Origin: CAZBWP01 sp964630265 | GTDB lineage: Bacteria; Pseudomonadota; Alphaproteobacteria; Rhodospirillales; Defluviicoccaceae | Direction: 5' to 3' | Assembly (NCBI GenBank): GCA_964630265.1 | Contig: CAZVRW010000046.1 | Span: 1-26,392 of the forward strand | DNA: 26,392 nucleotides | Shown here: one piece after another, positions 6,496-14,776 of the stretch | Layout: each line of letters opens with the position of its first letter | How positions within the stretch are numbered: position 1 is the stretch's first letter | Program-made: the position numbers and the translations under genes | The notes under the pieces: model-generated | Seen by the model: the letters and a program-made list of their open reading frames with translations, nothing else | The model's database searches: none | What the model was told of the DNA's origin: nothing

Positions 6496-7288
6496 GCAGC
6501 CGCCGGGCAGCGTCAAGCAAGGGATCCGGCAAAACGTTACTTAGAGCCGTCTTGGTGATGGACACCAAGCCATGCTGTCGCGTTTCGACCGCGTCGGCAA
6601 AAACGAGTTCCCGATAGCACGCTAGGATACCTGGCCATAACTCATCGTTAAATGTACCGATACCCTTTTGCCCGAAGAATGTATTGCCCAGCGTCTCTCC
6701 GGTGAGCAGGTTTTCGGCCGCGAAATACTCGACGAGCATCTTCGATATCCGGTGCTTTTGGTCGATCCGAAAATGTCGTGCCTTGAAGCTCCAAACAGAA
6801 GAATTGGCTAACTTGGCGCGCACCCGGTTTTCGACGTCGTCTATAATGATGGCCGCGCCGGCTGAAAGCATGTTGAAAAACAGTGCGAAGTCTCGATCAA
6901 TTCGACCGTCAGCATCTAAAATCAAGAGGCTATGCTTGTCGTCGGGCGGCACAAGCCCCGCATTGTCCTCCGTGGTGCCGTAGATCATAACGATACGATC
7001 CTTGAGGCCGAAATGCGCGATGTTGTCCTCGATGATTCTGCGATTCTGCTCGAAGCCGCCGTACTTTGCCCGAGAACCGCCCTCTGCCTTCTCAAAGGCG
7101 TAGACTTTTCCCTGGCGACCCGAGTCGCGTAGTGCCGAGGCCAAAGAGATCGTCGCGGCAGCGTGCGCTGCCCCGACCTCAATAAAAGAACCCGGTGCGG
7201 CCACTAGCGCCACGTCATAGATGCGCTTATAAACGTCAGAGCGAAGCATCCCATTGCATTTCTTTTTAATTTCCCTCGGATCAAACAA
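6482..7288 (-). CDS. Class I SAM-dependent methyltransferase, probably horizontally acquired
   Basis: The roughly 268-residue product has a Rossmann-type SAM site: motif I as SFIEVGAAHAAATISLASAL near residues 34-53, an acidic strand-2 end (KVYAFEKAEGG), an acidic strand-4 region (LLILDADGRID) and AAIIIDDVENR. It resembles methyltransferases found in sugar or natural-product clusters, which modify small molecules or glycans. The acceptor is unknown. I chose TTG 7288 because AGGAG lies eight bases upstream; GTG 7297 would lack a good site. Base composition is clearly lower in GC (mid-50s percent by eye in sampled lines) than the flanking genes. It is intact, sits between two truncated fragments and is flanked by the 366-base direct repeats. 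Confidence 0.8.
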   Translation of the reverse strand: MFDPREIKKKCNGMLRSDVYKRIYDVALVAAPGSFIEVGAAHAAATISLASALRDSGRQGKVYAFEKAEGGSRAKYGGFEQNRRIIEDNIAHFGLKDRIVMIYGTTEDNAGLVPPDDKHSLLILDADGRIDRDFALFFNMLSAGAAIIIDDVENRVRAKLANSSVWSFKARHFRIDQKHRISKMLVEYFAAENLLTGETLGNTFFGQKGIGTFNDELWPGILACYRELVFADAVETRQHGLVSITKTALSNVLPDPLLDAARRLRDGR

Positions 7289-7357
7289 CGGCCTCACTCC
7301 TGTCCTGGATTTCCAGAGGTGTTAGTCGTCGAACGATGTGCCACGGCTGGCCCCGTT

Positions 7358-7556
7358 TCAGACGTGGCGCCACCGGCTCTTCCGGTCGAGGCTGGATGGC
7401 TGGGCGCGGATTTTCTGGCTCCCTGGAAGGAGTATATCGAACCGCTCGATTCCGGGAAAGGCGCGATCCAGAAAAGCCTTGCCAGCTTCGACATCGGCGT
7501 GGGAGCCGACCACAGATGCTCCCTTATCCCCTGGCGAATGACGGGTTAGCTGGCCC
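7358..7556 (-). pseudogene. 3' fragment of an unidentified gene upstream of the methyltransferase
   Basis: The minus strand from the junction at 7556 reads GDKGASVVGSHADVEAGKAF then LDRAFPGIERFDILLPGSQK and stops at 7358-7360. The pattern vaguely recalls the middle of a GT4 glycosyltransferase (a VGS...FL...FP...ILL arrangement) but this is a weak resemblance. A plus-strand frame (7319-7549) covers the same bases. I favour the minus strand because it matches the methyltransferase direction. Confidence 0.3.
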
Positions 7557-7875
7557 GCGGACCGTGGTTCTGCTGGTGGCGTCGCTGGTCCTGTTCTACG
7601 TTGCCTTCGGGGTGCTGTTGAGCGTCGAGGGTCAAGCGGTGCCGGCGGACGGGCACGGCGCCGCGCTCACGTTCGGCTTCGAGACGATCTCGGCGCTGGG
7701 CACGGTGGGGCTGTCCACCGGCGTGACGCCGGCGCTGTCGACGACGGGCAAGGGCGTACTGATCGCCCTGATGATCGTCGGTCGGCTCGGGCCGCTCGCC
7801 GTCATCGCCGCCTGGGCGCATCGGCCGACGCCCCGGCCGTACACCCATCCTGAGGAGCCGCTACCCGTCGGATGA
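7557..7875 (+). pseudogene. Orphan 3' fragment of ktrB
   Basis: Encodes about the last 105 residues of KtrB, including the fourth filter (GTVGLSTG), fused upstream to insert-derived sequence. A fused frame from 7336 exists but lacks the other three pore repeats and cannot form a channel. Confidence 0.9.
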
Positions 7876-7922
7876 GCCATGTCCAAACGCATCATCTGCC
7901 TCGGCATCAGCACCTTCAGCGA
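7557..7922 (+). repeat. 366-base direct repeat, copy 2
   Basis: Identical to 5997-6362. It restores a continuous start of ktrA, preceded by an orphan 3' end of ktrB. Confidence 0.95.
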
Positions 7923-8538
7923 GTATCTGCTGCAGGCGCTCAGCGAGACCGACGGCGTCGAGATCGTCGCCGTCGACCGGGACGAGGAGCGGGTGAACGT
8001 CGTCACCGGCTTCGTCGATCAGCCGATTATCGGCAACGTCCGCAATCGCGAACTGCTGGAACGGCTCGACGTGGATCGGGCCGACCACGTCGTCGTCTCC
8101 CTCGGCGACATCGAGGACAGCCTGGTCTGCGTTTTGCTGCTGCGCCACCTGCACGCGCCGCGGATCACCGTCAAGGCGTTGAACACCGAGCATATCGAGA
8201 TCCTGCGGCTGTTGCGCGTCGACAGCATCGTCTTTCCCGAGAAAAAGATGGGCGAGACCGAGGCGCTGCGGCTGTTGCATCCGGAAACCACCGCGGTGAT
8301 GACGCTTTCCAGTGGGCACCGGGTGGTCGAGATCGTCGCCTCGGAAAAGCTGGTGGGCACCGAACTGAGCCGCTCGGAGATCGCCGAGCGCTATGGCCTG
8401 CACCTGTTGATGACCGTGGACGCCTCGGCCGGCGTCAACGTCGCGTTGCACGAGCCCTATCCGGTGGCGCCGGGCGACAAACTCGTCCTCGTCGGCCTCG
8501 ATGACCAGATCGCCCGCTTCGAAGCCGACCTCGTCTGA
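7879..8538 (+). CDS. ktrA: KtrA/TrkA-family cytoplasmic regulator of potassium uptake (RCK domains)
   Basis: The 219-residue protein has an RCK_N half (about residues 3-120, with VDRDEERV after strand 2 and HVVVSLGDIEDSL) and an RCK_C half (about 135-215). Members form an octameric ring that binds ATP/NAD(H)-type ligands and gates KtrB. The nucleotide-binding loop is unusual: where GxGxxG is expected it reads GISTFS (residues 9-14), losing two glycines, so ligand binding may differ. The gene follows an orphan ktrB tail rather than intact ktrB, which ends 1.56 kb upstream. Translation may therefore depend on transcription through the insert or on a new promoter. The stop lies inside the next gene's start region. 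Confidence 0.9.
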   Translation: MSKRIICLGISTFSEYLLQALSETDGVEIVAVDRDEERVNVVTGFVDQPIIGNVRNRELLERLDVDRADHVVVSLGDIEDSLVCVLLLRHLHAPRITVKALNTEHIEILRLLRVDSIVFPEKKMGETEALRLLHPETTAVMTLSSGHRVVEIVASEKLVGTELSRSEIAERYGLHLLMTVDASAGVNVALHEPYPVAPGDKLVLVGLDDQIARFEADLV

Positions 8539-8920
8539 CCGCGAGCGGCGGCGGGCCGACGCCGACGCCGGCGGCGCGGGCTTTGGCGCGGGCTTTGGCG
8601 CGGGCTTTGGCGCGGGCTTCGGCGCCGGGCGGGCGCACCCGCGCCTGGAGCGCTATTTTGCCCGCTTCGAGCGTCGGCTGCCGGCATGGGTCGCCCGGCC
8701 GCTGCGTCGCCTCTGGCATCCGGCGGCGTGGCCGGTGCGCGTGCCGGCCGGACTGCTGCTGATCGTCGGCGGCGTGTTCGGCTTTCTGCCGGTCCTCGGC
8801 TTCTGGATGATCCCCTTGGGGCTGATCCTGCTCGCCCGCGACATCCCCCTCCTCGCCCGCCCGATCGGTGCCCTCATCGTCCGCCTCCACCGCCGCTGGT
8901 CCCGAAAGCGCCGGCGGTAG
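8501..8920 (+). CDS. Small membrane protein with GFGA repeats, unknown function
   Basis: The 139-residue product has a polar N-terminus, a repeated GFGAGFGAGFGAGFGAG stretch (about residues 26-43), an amphipathic RLERYFARFERRLP segment and one or two membrane helices (VRVPAGLLLIVGGVFGFLPVLG and FWMIPLGLILLARDIPLL), ending in basic RLHRRWSRKRRR. The hydrophobic core resembles small membrane proteins common in alphaproteobacteria, of unknown role. ATG 8501 overlaps the end of ktrA by 38 bases. No other ATG follows in frame, so either this overlap is real or translation starts at a rarer codon. It is probably transcribed with ktrA. Confidence 0.65.
   Translation: MTRSPASKPTSSDRERRRADADAGGAGFGAGFGAGFGAGFGAGRAHPRLERYFARFERRLPAWVARPLRRLWHPAAWPVRVPAGLLLIVGGVFGFLPVLGFWMIPLGLILLARDIPLLARPIGALIVRLHRRWSRKRRR
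8576..8623 (+). repeat. Four tandem copies of a 12-base unit encoding GFGA
   Basis: GCGGGCTTTGGC occurs three times exactly and a fourth time with one change (TTC for TTT). The unit is a multiple of three, so copy-number change would add or remove four residues without frameshift. The near-identical codons suggest recent slippage expansion. Confidence 0.9.
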
Positions 8921-9444
8921 GGGAAGGAACGCTCCGGCTTTTGCCAGGGATCGGTCCGCGCGCCGCGGCTGCTCGACTGCGTTGACGGCCATCGGTTCCG
9001 GAGGCGACGGTGCAACGCTCTGACGGCTTCCGCCGAGCGATGATCGACCACGGGCACCTGATTGGCCGCGCGCCCTGATTTAACGTTAGTGAAGGATTCG
9101 CAGCTTTGCGGCACCGAAGCCGCGCATCAGCGGGCTTGCCCCACCCGGCCGCCGCCGCTATCTGGCGTCGCTGTACCGGCGGCTCGGGACCGAGGCGCCG
9201 CCGTCGCCGGGCCCCGCCGCGCGCTGGCGAAAAAGGCTTCGAAAACCTACTTTTTCCGACTTTTTCCTACATTTCAACGCCGAAGCGGGCGAGAAATTAA
9301 CAAATTCAATGCGTTGACGCTGATTCTGTGGACAACACCCCGCATTTTCTGGGCGACATCCGACATGTAGCCGCACCATCCTGGCAACGCACCCCCTCTC
9401 GCCCCCCTCTCGCTCCGGCGGCGGCGCTGCGCTATATCTCGGCC
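8921..9444. other. 524-base gap before rlmN
   Basis: No convincing gene is seen. A low-GC pocket at 9231-9330 holds paired A/T tracts (CTACTTTTTCCGACTTTTTC), TTAACAAATTC and TGTGGACAA, the last resembling a single DnaA-box variant. TTGACG at 9314 could be a -35 box but no good -10 follows. The stretch just before the start (9390-9430) is C-rich. An in-frame extension of rlmN to 9328 is possible but lacks family support. Confidence 0.4.
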
Positions 9445-10572
<1,128 letters not shown>

Positions 10573-10590
10573 CGGACGGGGTCGCGGGCC

Positions 10591-11616
10591 TCAGAGCAGG
10601 CCCAGTTGCTTGAAGCTGGTGTGGCCGCTGCGCGAGACGATCAGGTGGTCGTGCAGCACCACGCCGACGTTGCTGAGCGCCTGGCGCACCAGCCGCGTCA
10701 TCTCGATGTCGCCCTCGGACGGCGCCGGGTGGTTGCTGGGATGGTTGTGCACCATGATCACTGCCGAGGCATCCAGCGTCAGCGCCCGCTTGACCACCTC
10801 GCGCGGGTAGACCGGCGTGTGGTCGATGGAGCCCTCGTTCTGCACCTCGTCGGCGATCAGCACGTTGCGGCGGTCGAGGAACAGCACGCGGAACTGCTCG
10901 GTCTTGCGGTGTGCCATGGAGGCGCGGAGATAGCTGATCAGCTTGTCCCACTTGGTCAGCACCGTGCCCCCGGCGGTGTCCTCGCGGGCGAGCCGGGCAG
11001 CGAAGACGCGGACGGCGCGGAACAGCACCAAGAGGAAATGCTGGTCCCTGGCCGTCTGCTCGGCGGATTTCTCCTTGGCCTCCCAGAAGCGGTTGAAATC
11101 GGTAAGCCGTTCCGGCGCGGCGTTGAGCACGCCGCCGAGGCTGCCGAACTCCTGCAGCAGCGCCTTGGCCAGCGGCTTGGTGTCGATGTAGCCGATGCCG
11201 AAGAACAGCAGCAGTTCCAACAGCTCGTAGTCGGGCAGGGCGCCGTCGTCGCCCTTCAGGAACCGGTCGCGCAGCCGCTGGCGATGGCCGCGGTAATGCG
11301 GGACGTTGGGGTCGGGCACGGCACCGGCGTCGAAGGCGGCCGCGCTATCGGAGAGTCCGGGCCCGTGCGGGCTGCGAAGACGGTCTTCCAGCGCCGGCCG
11401 GGGATCGGTGCCAACGAACACCCAGCGCTGGCTGGCGCGGTCCCAGCTGCCGCCCAGTTCGCGCATCAGCGTGCGCAAGGGCCGGGTGTTGCCTTGCACC
11501 GTGTAGGTGGCCTCGACGCGTTCGGATACCGTCAGGCCGAACGCCTCGAGGGTCGCTGCCCCGGCGTCGGTGGGAGCCGCATCGGGCGCCTTCAGCACGG
11601 CCGCGTGTCTGGTCAT
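10591..11616 (-). CDS. radC: RadC-family JAB/MPN+ protein with an extra N-terminal domain
   Basis: The 341-residue product ends in a RadC module: a helix-hairpin-helix-like part (GHRQRLRDRF... ELLELLLFFGI, about residues 110-165) and the JAMM metalloprotease-type site HNHPSNHPAPSEGD (H290, H292, S300, D303). RadC was named for DNA repair, but its real function is unclear. Usual RadC proteins are about 225-245 residues. Here an extra 100 residues include a compact segment (about 34-80) with VEATYTVQGNTRPLRTLMRE then LGGSWD and RWVF, resembling small domains with a GGxWD...WVF pattern seen fused to nucleic-acid proteins. ATG 11616 has GGTGG upstream, and a strong sigma-70 promoter lies 34 bases before it. 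Confidence 0.9.
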   Translation of the reverse strand: MTRHAAVLKAPDAAPTDAGAATLEAFGLTVSERVEATYTVQGNTRPLRTLMRELGGSWDRASQRWVFVGTDPRPALEDRLRSPHGPGLSDSAAAFDAGAVPDPNVPHYRGHRQRLRDRFLKGDDGALPDYELLELLLFFGIGYIDTKPLAKALLQEFGSLGGVLNAAPERLTDFNRFWEAKEKSAEQTARDQHFLLVLFRAVRVFAARLAREDTAGGTVLTKWDKLISYLRASMAHRKTEQFRVLFLDRRNVLIADEVQNEGSIDHTPVYPREVVKRALTLDASAVIMVHNHPSNHPAPSEGDIEMTRLVRQALSNVGVVLHDHLIVSRSGHTSFKQLGLL

Positions 11617-11649
11617 CGGCAGCCACCATGAAAAATCCTGATGGCGCCG

Positions 11650-11677
11650 ATTATACCCCAAACGGGTCACTCTGCAA
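11650..11677 (-). promoter_or_regulatory. Sigma-70 promoter for radC
   Basis: On the minus strand TTGCAG (11672-11677) and a perfect TATAAT (11650-11655) are separated by 16 bases. Transcription would begin about 25 bases before the radC start. The box starts only 23 bases after the DUF4340 stop, so radC can be expressed apart from the upstream operon. Confidence 0.65.
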
Positions 11678-11699
11678 GGGGCGCGGCGTTGGCGCGGTG

Positions 11700-12749
11700 C
11701 TACCGGCCCGGATCCGCGGGGGTCTCGGGCGTCAGCAGCGACTCCACCGCCGGCGCCAGCCGGTCCGCCGCCTGGGACGACAGACGAAAGGCCCAGCGGT
11801 CGAGCCGGTCGCTCGGTGCATCCATGCCGCCGCCGCCCGGGTCGGCCACCGCGACGACGAGCCACGGCGCGTCCTCCACGGTCGCCAGGCGCACTGTCAG
11901 GCGCAGGCCGTCCGCGGCCTCGACCTCGATCCGGGTGGCCCGGTCGGGCAGGTCCATGCCGTCGGCCGGCCGCACGTCGTCCAGCGTCGGCGCGGCCACG
12001 GCGCTCACCAGCCGACTGAGCGCCGCCGCATCGGCGGTCCGGCCCTCCGGCAGCGGCGAGAGCGTGAACGCGGCATCCGGGGAGTCGGCCGCGCCGTCGG
12101 GGCGACGGACGACCTCGTACGCGTCGCCGTCCGCGGGCATGACCCTAACGCGGTGGATGGCCTCGGTCGGGATCGCGAAAATGGTCGGCGCCAGCCAGCC
12201 GGCCGGCGCGGCCTCGATGGTGATGGCGCCGCTCGCCAGCCACGCACGCTCATCGTCGGCGCGGCGGATGTAGGTGCCGGACTCGCGGCCGCCGGTGTAG
12301 GCGTAGACCCGCCGGCCGAGGATGGTCTCGGCCAGGGGCTCGCCCGCGGCGGTGTCCAGGCGGACCCGCCGGGCACGGGCGTCGGGCCCTTGGGGATCGT
12401 CCACGTCGAGCCGGGCGAAGCGGTCCGGCTTCGCCGTTTTCGGCTCGACGAGGCGCATGTCGGCCAAGTCGCCGACGAGCCGGCGCACCCGTTCGGCCGC
12501 CGCGGGATAGCCGTCGCGCTCGACCACGGTCCAATCCCCGTCGGTGCCACGCGCCAGGGTCACGGAGCCGGCGCCATCGGCGACGACCATGCGGGCGATC
12601 GCGTCCGGGCGCGCGCGCAACAGCGGAAACGCCGGCGCGCCGTCCGTTCCGACCGTCTCCGGACCGGGCCGCTCGAGAACGGCGACGATGGCGGCAATGA
12701 CGGTAAGCAGCGTCACCACGGCGCCGATCAGCACCAGCCGCGGGCTCAT
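11700..12749 (-). CDS. DUF4340 domain-containing protein of a GldG-type ABC transporter operon
   Basis: The 349-residue protein has one N-terminal membrane anchor (LVLIGAVVTLLTVIAAIVAVLE, about residues 5-26) and a large extracytoplasmic part rich in beta-strand-like repeats (DWTVVERDGYPAAAERVRRL, RFARLDVDDP and similar). These resemble the repeating DUF4340 units. In many proteobacteria such a gene follows ATPase, permease and GldG-like genes in an ABC system of unknown substrate. Its ATG overlaps the GldG stop as ATGA, so translation is coupled. No terminator is evident after the stop. Confidence 0.8.
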   Translation of the reverse strand: MSPRLVLIGAVVTLLTVIAAIVAVLERPGPETVGTDGAPAFPLLRARPDAIARMVVADGAGSVTLARGTDGDWTVVERDGYPAAAERVRRLVGDLADMRLVEPKTAKPDRFARLDVDDPQGPDARARRVRLDTAAGEPLAETILGRRVYAYTGGRESGTYIRRADDERAWLASGAITIEAAPAGWLAPTIFAIPTEAIHRVRVMPADGDAYEVVRRPDGAADSPDAAFTLSPLPEGRTADAAALSRLVSAVAAPTLDDVRPADGMDLPDRATRIEVEAADGLRLTVRLATVEDAPWLVVAVADPGGGGMDAPSDRLDRWAFRLSSQAADRLAPAVESLLTPETPADPGR

Positions 12750-13196
12750 ACCGATTTCTCCCCGCTCTCGCGCGGCACGGTGTCAAGCGGCGCAGGCTCG
12801 ATCGGCGCGGTGTCGGCGGTGGCGCCGACCTGTGCTGCCCGGCGGCGACGGACGATGGCGAGGACGAGGGCGGCGATGCCGCACAGCGCCGGCACCAGCC
12901 AGATGTTGAGCAATTCGAGCCGCCGCTTCACCCCGTCGACATCGCGTCGCAAGGCATACTGGACGTCGCGCAGCTCGCGCCTGAGGTCGAGCAACTCGCC
13001 GCGCCCGGCCTCGATCATCGCCTGCTGCTCGGCGGTCAGCAGGATCGGACCGTCATCGCCGCGCGTCTGCAGCTCGCCGATCCGCCGGCGGATCTCGTCG
13101 ATCTTGCCGAGCAGGCTCTCTTCCGCCTCCAGGTAGCGGTCTTCCGCCTCGCGGGTCATGGCGTCGAGCACGTCGAAGCGCCGCACGGTGATGCCG
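12746..13196 (-). CDS. GldG-like ABC transporter auxiliary protein, C-terminal part only
   Basis: About 149 residues remain. A charged coiled-coil region (VRRFDVLDAMTREAEDRYLE, GKIDEIRRRIGELQ, then LLDLRRELRDVQYALRRDVD) is followed by a C-terminal membrane helix (NIWLVPALCGIAALVLAIV) and a short tail. This is the characteristic end of GldG-type proteins, which normally have several hundred residues with an N-terminal helix and a large periplasmic domain. The frame is open up to the palindrome axis, so the GTG at 13187 is not a real start and the gene is cut there. The ATPase and permease genes expected upstream are missing for the same reason. Confidence 0.8.
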
Positions 13197-13647
13197 CGGC
13201 ATCACCGTGCGGCGCTTCGACGTGCTCGACGCCATGACCCGCGAGGCGGAAGACCGCTACCTGGAGGCGGAAGAGAGCCTGCTCGGCAAGATCGACGAGA
13301 TCCGCCGGCGGATCGGCGAGCTGCAGACGCGCGGCGATGACGGTCCGATCCTGCTGACCGCCGAGCAGCAGGCGATGATCGAGGCCGGGCGCGGCGAGTT
13401 GCTCGACCTCAGGCGCGAGCTGCGCGACGTCCAGTATGCCTTGCGACGCGATGTCGACGGGGTGAAGCGGCGGCTCGAATTGCTCAACATCTGGCTGGTG
13501 CCGGCGCTGTGCGGCATCGCCGCCCTCGTCCTCGCCATCGTCCGTCGCCGCCGGGCAGCACAGGTCGGCGCCACCGCCGACACCGCGCCGATCGAGCCTG
13601 CGCCGCTTGACACCGTGCCGCGCGAGAGCGGGGAGAAATCGGTATGA
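13197..13647 (+). CDS. GldG-like protein, C-terminal part (mirror copy)
   Basis: Exact reverse-complement copy of 12746-13196. The two halves meet head to head at the axis, each lacking its N-terminal several hundred codons. A natural gene cannot extend through a perfect palindrome into its own complement, so both are 5'-truncated. Confidence 0.8.
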
Positions 13648-14693
13648 GCCCGCGGCTGGTGCTGATCGGCGCCGTGGTGACGCTGCTTACCGTCATTGCC
13701 GCCATCGTCGCCGTTCTCGAGCGGCCCGGTCCGGAGACGGTCGGAACGGACGGCGCGCCGGCGTTTCCGCTGTTGCGCGCGCGCCCGGACGCGATCGCCC
13801 GCATGGTCGTCGCCGATGGCGCCGGCTCCGTGACCCTGGCGCGTGGCACCGACGGGGATTGGACCGTGGTCGAGCGCGACGGCTATCCCGCGGCGGCCGA
13901 ACGGGTGCGCCGGCTCGTCGGCGACTTGGCCGACATGCGCCTCGTCGAGCCGAAAACGGCGAAGCCGGACCGCTTCGCCCGGCTCGACGTGGACGATCCC
14001 CAAGGGCCCGACGCCCGTGCCCGGCGGGTCCGCCTGGACACCGCCGCGGGCGAGCCCCTGGCCGAGACCATCCTCGGCCGGCGGGTCTACGCCTACACCG
14101 GCGGCCGCGAGTCCGGCACCTACATCCGCCGCGCCGACGATGAGCGTGCGTGGCTGGCGAGCGGCGCCATCACCATCGAGGCCGCGCCGGCCGGCTGGCT
14201 GGCGCCGACCATTTTCGCGATCCCGACCGAGGCCATCCACCGCGTTAGGGTCATGCCCGCGGACGGCGACGCGTACGAGGTCGTCCGTCGCCCCGACGGC
14301 GCGGCCGACTCCCCGGATGCCGCGTTCACGCTCTCGCCGCTGCCGGAGGGCCGGACCGCCGATGCGGCGGCGCTCAGTCGGCTGGTGAGCGCCGTGGCCG
14401 CGCCGACGCTGGACGACGTGCGGCCGGCCGACGGCATGGACCTGCCCGACCGGGCCACCCGGATCGAGGTCGAGGCCGCGGACGGCCTGCGCCTGACAGT
14501 GCGCCTGGCGACCGTGGAGGACGCGCCGTGGCTCGTCGTCGCGGTGGCCGACCCGGGCGGCGGCGGCATGGATGCACCGAGCGACCGGCTCGACCGCTGG
14601 GCCTTTCGTCTGTCGTCCCAGGCGGCGGACCGGCTGGCGCCGGCGGTGGAGTCGCTGCTGACGCCCGAGACCCCCGCGGATCCGGGCCGGTAG
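13644..14693 (+). CDS. DUF4340 domain-containing protein (mirror copy)
   Basis: Exact mirror of 11700-12749. The start at 13644 overlaps the GldG stop (ATGA), and one N-terminal membrane anchor is followed by a large exported domain. Confidence 0.8.
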   Translation: MSPRLVLIGAVVTLLTVIAAIVAVLERPGPETVGTDGAPAFPLLRARPDAIARMVVADGAGSVTLARGTDGDWTVVERDGYPAAAERVRRLVGDLADMRLVEPKTAKPDRFARLDVDDPQGPDARARRVRLDTAAGEPLAETILGRRVYAYTGGRESGTYIRRADDERAWLASGAITIEAAPAGWLAPTIFAIPTEAIHRVRVMPADGDAYEVVRRPDGAADSPDAAFTLSPLPEGRTADAAALSRLVSAVAAPTLDDVRPADGMDLPDRATRIEVEAADGLRLTVRLATVEDAPWLVVAVADPGGGGMDAPSDRLDRWAFRLSSQAADRLAPAVESLLTPETPADPGR

Positions 14694-14715
14694 CACCGCG
14701 CCAACGCCGCGCCCC

Positions 14716-14743
14716 TTGCAGAGTGACCCGTTTGGGGTATAAT
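14716..14743 (+). promoter_or_regulatory. Sigma-70 promoter for radC (mirror copy)
   Basis: TTGCAG at 14716-14721, a 16-base spacer, then TATAAT at 14738-14743, 33 bases before the radC ATG at 14777. Mirror of 11650-11677. Confidence 0.65.
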
Positions 14744-14776
14744 CGGCGCCATCAGGATTTTTCATGGTGGCTGCCG

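Noticed and set aside
6319..6558. A 79-residue fusion protein starting as KtrA
   Set aside because: Only 14 codons are from ktrA; the rest is antisense to the insert fragment and has no protein character.
7319..7549. A 76-residue plus-strand reading frame upstream of the methyltransferase
   Set aside because: It is open but unrecognised; the minus-strand frame agrees with the direction of the insert's operon. The choice is not certain.
8576..8623. CRISPR-like short repeats
   Set aside because: The 12-base units are contiguous without spacers and lie inside a coding frame.
9231..9345. Possible replication origin (low-GC pocket and TGTGGACAA)
   Set aside because: Only one DnaA-box-like word was seen, with no cluster of boxes and no origin-associated genes such as dnaA, hemE or parAB.
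13053..13340. Overlapping 60-residue reading frames across the axis
   Set aside because: They exist only because the sequence folds back on itself and are shadows of the GldG-like fragment.
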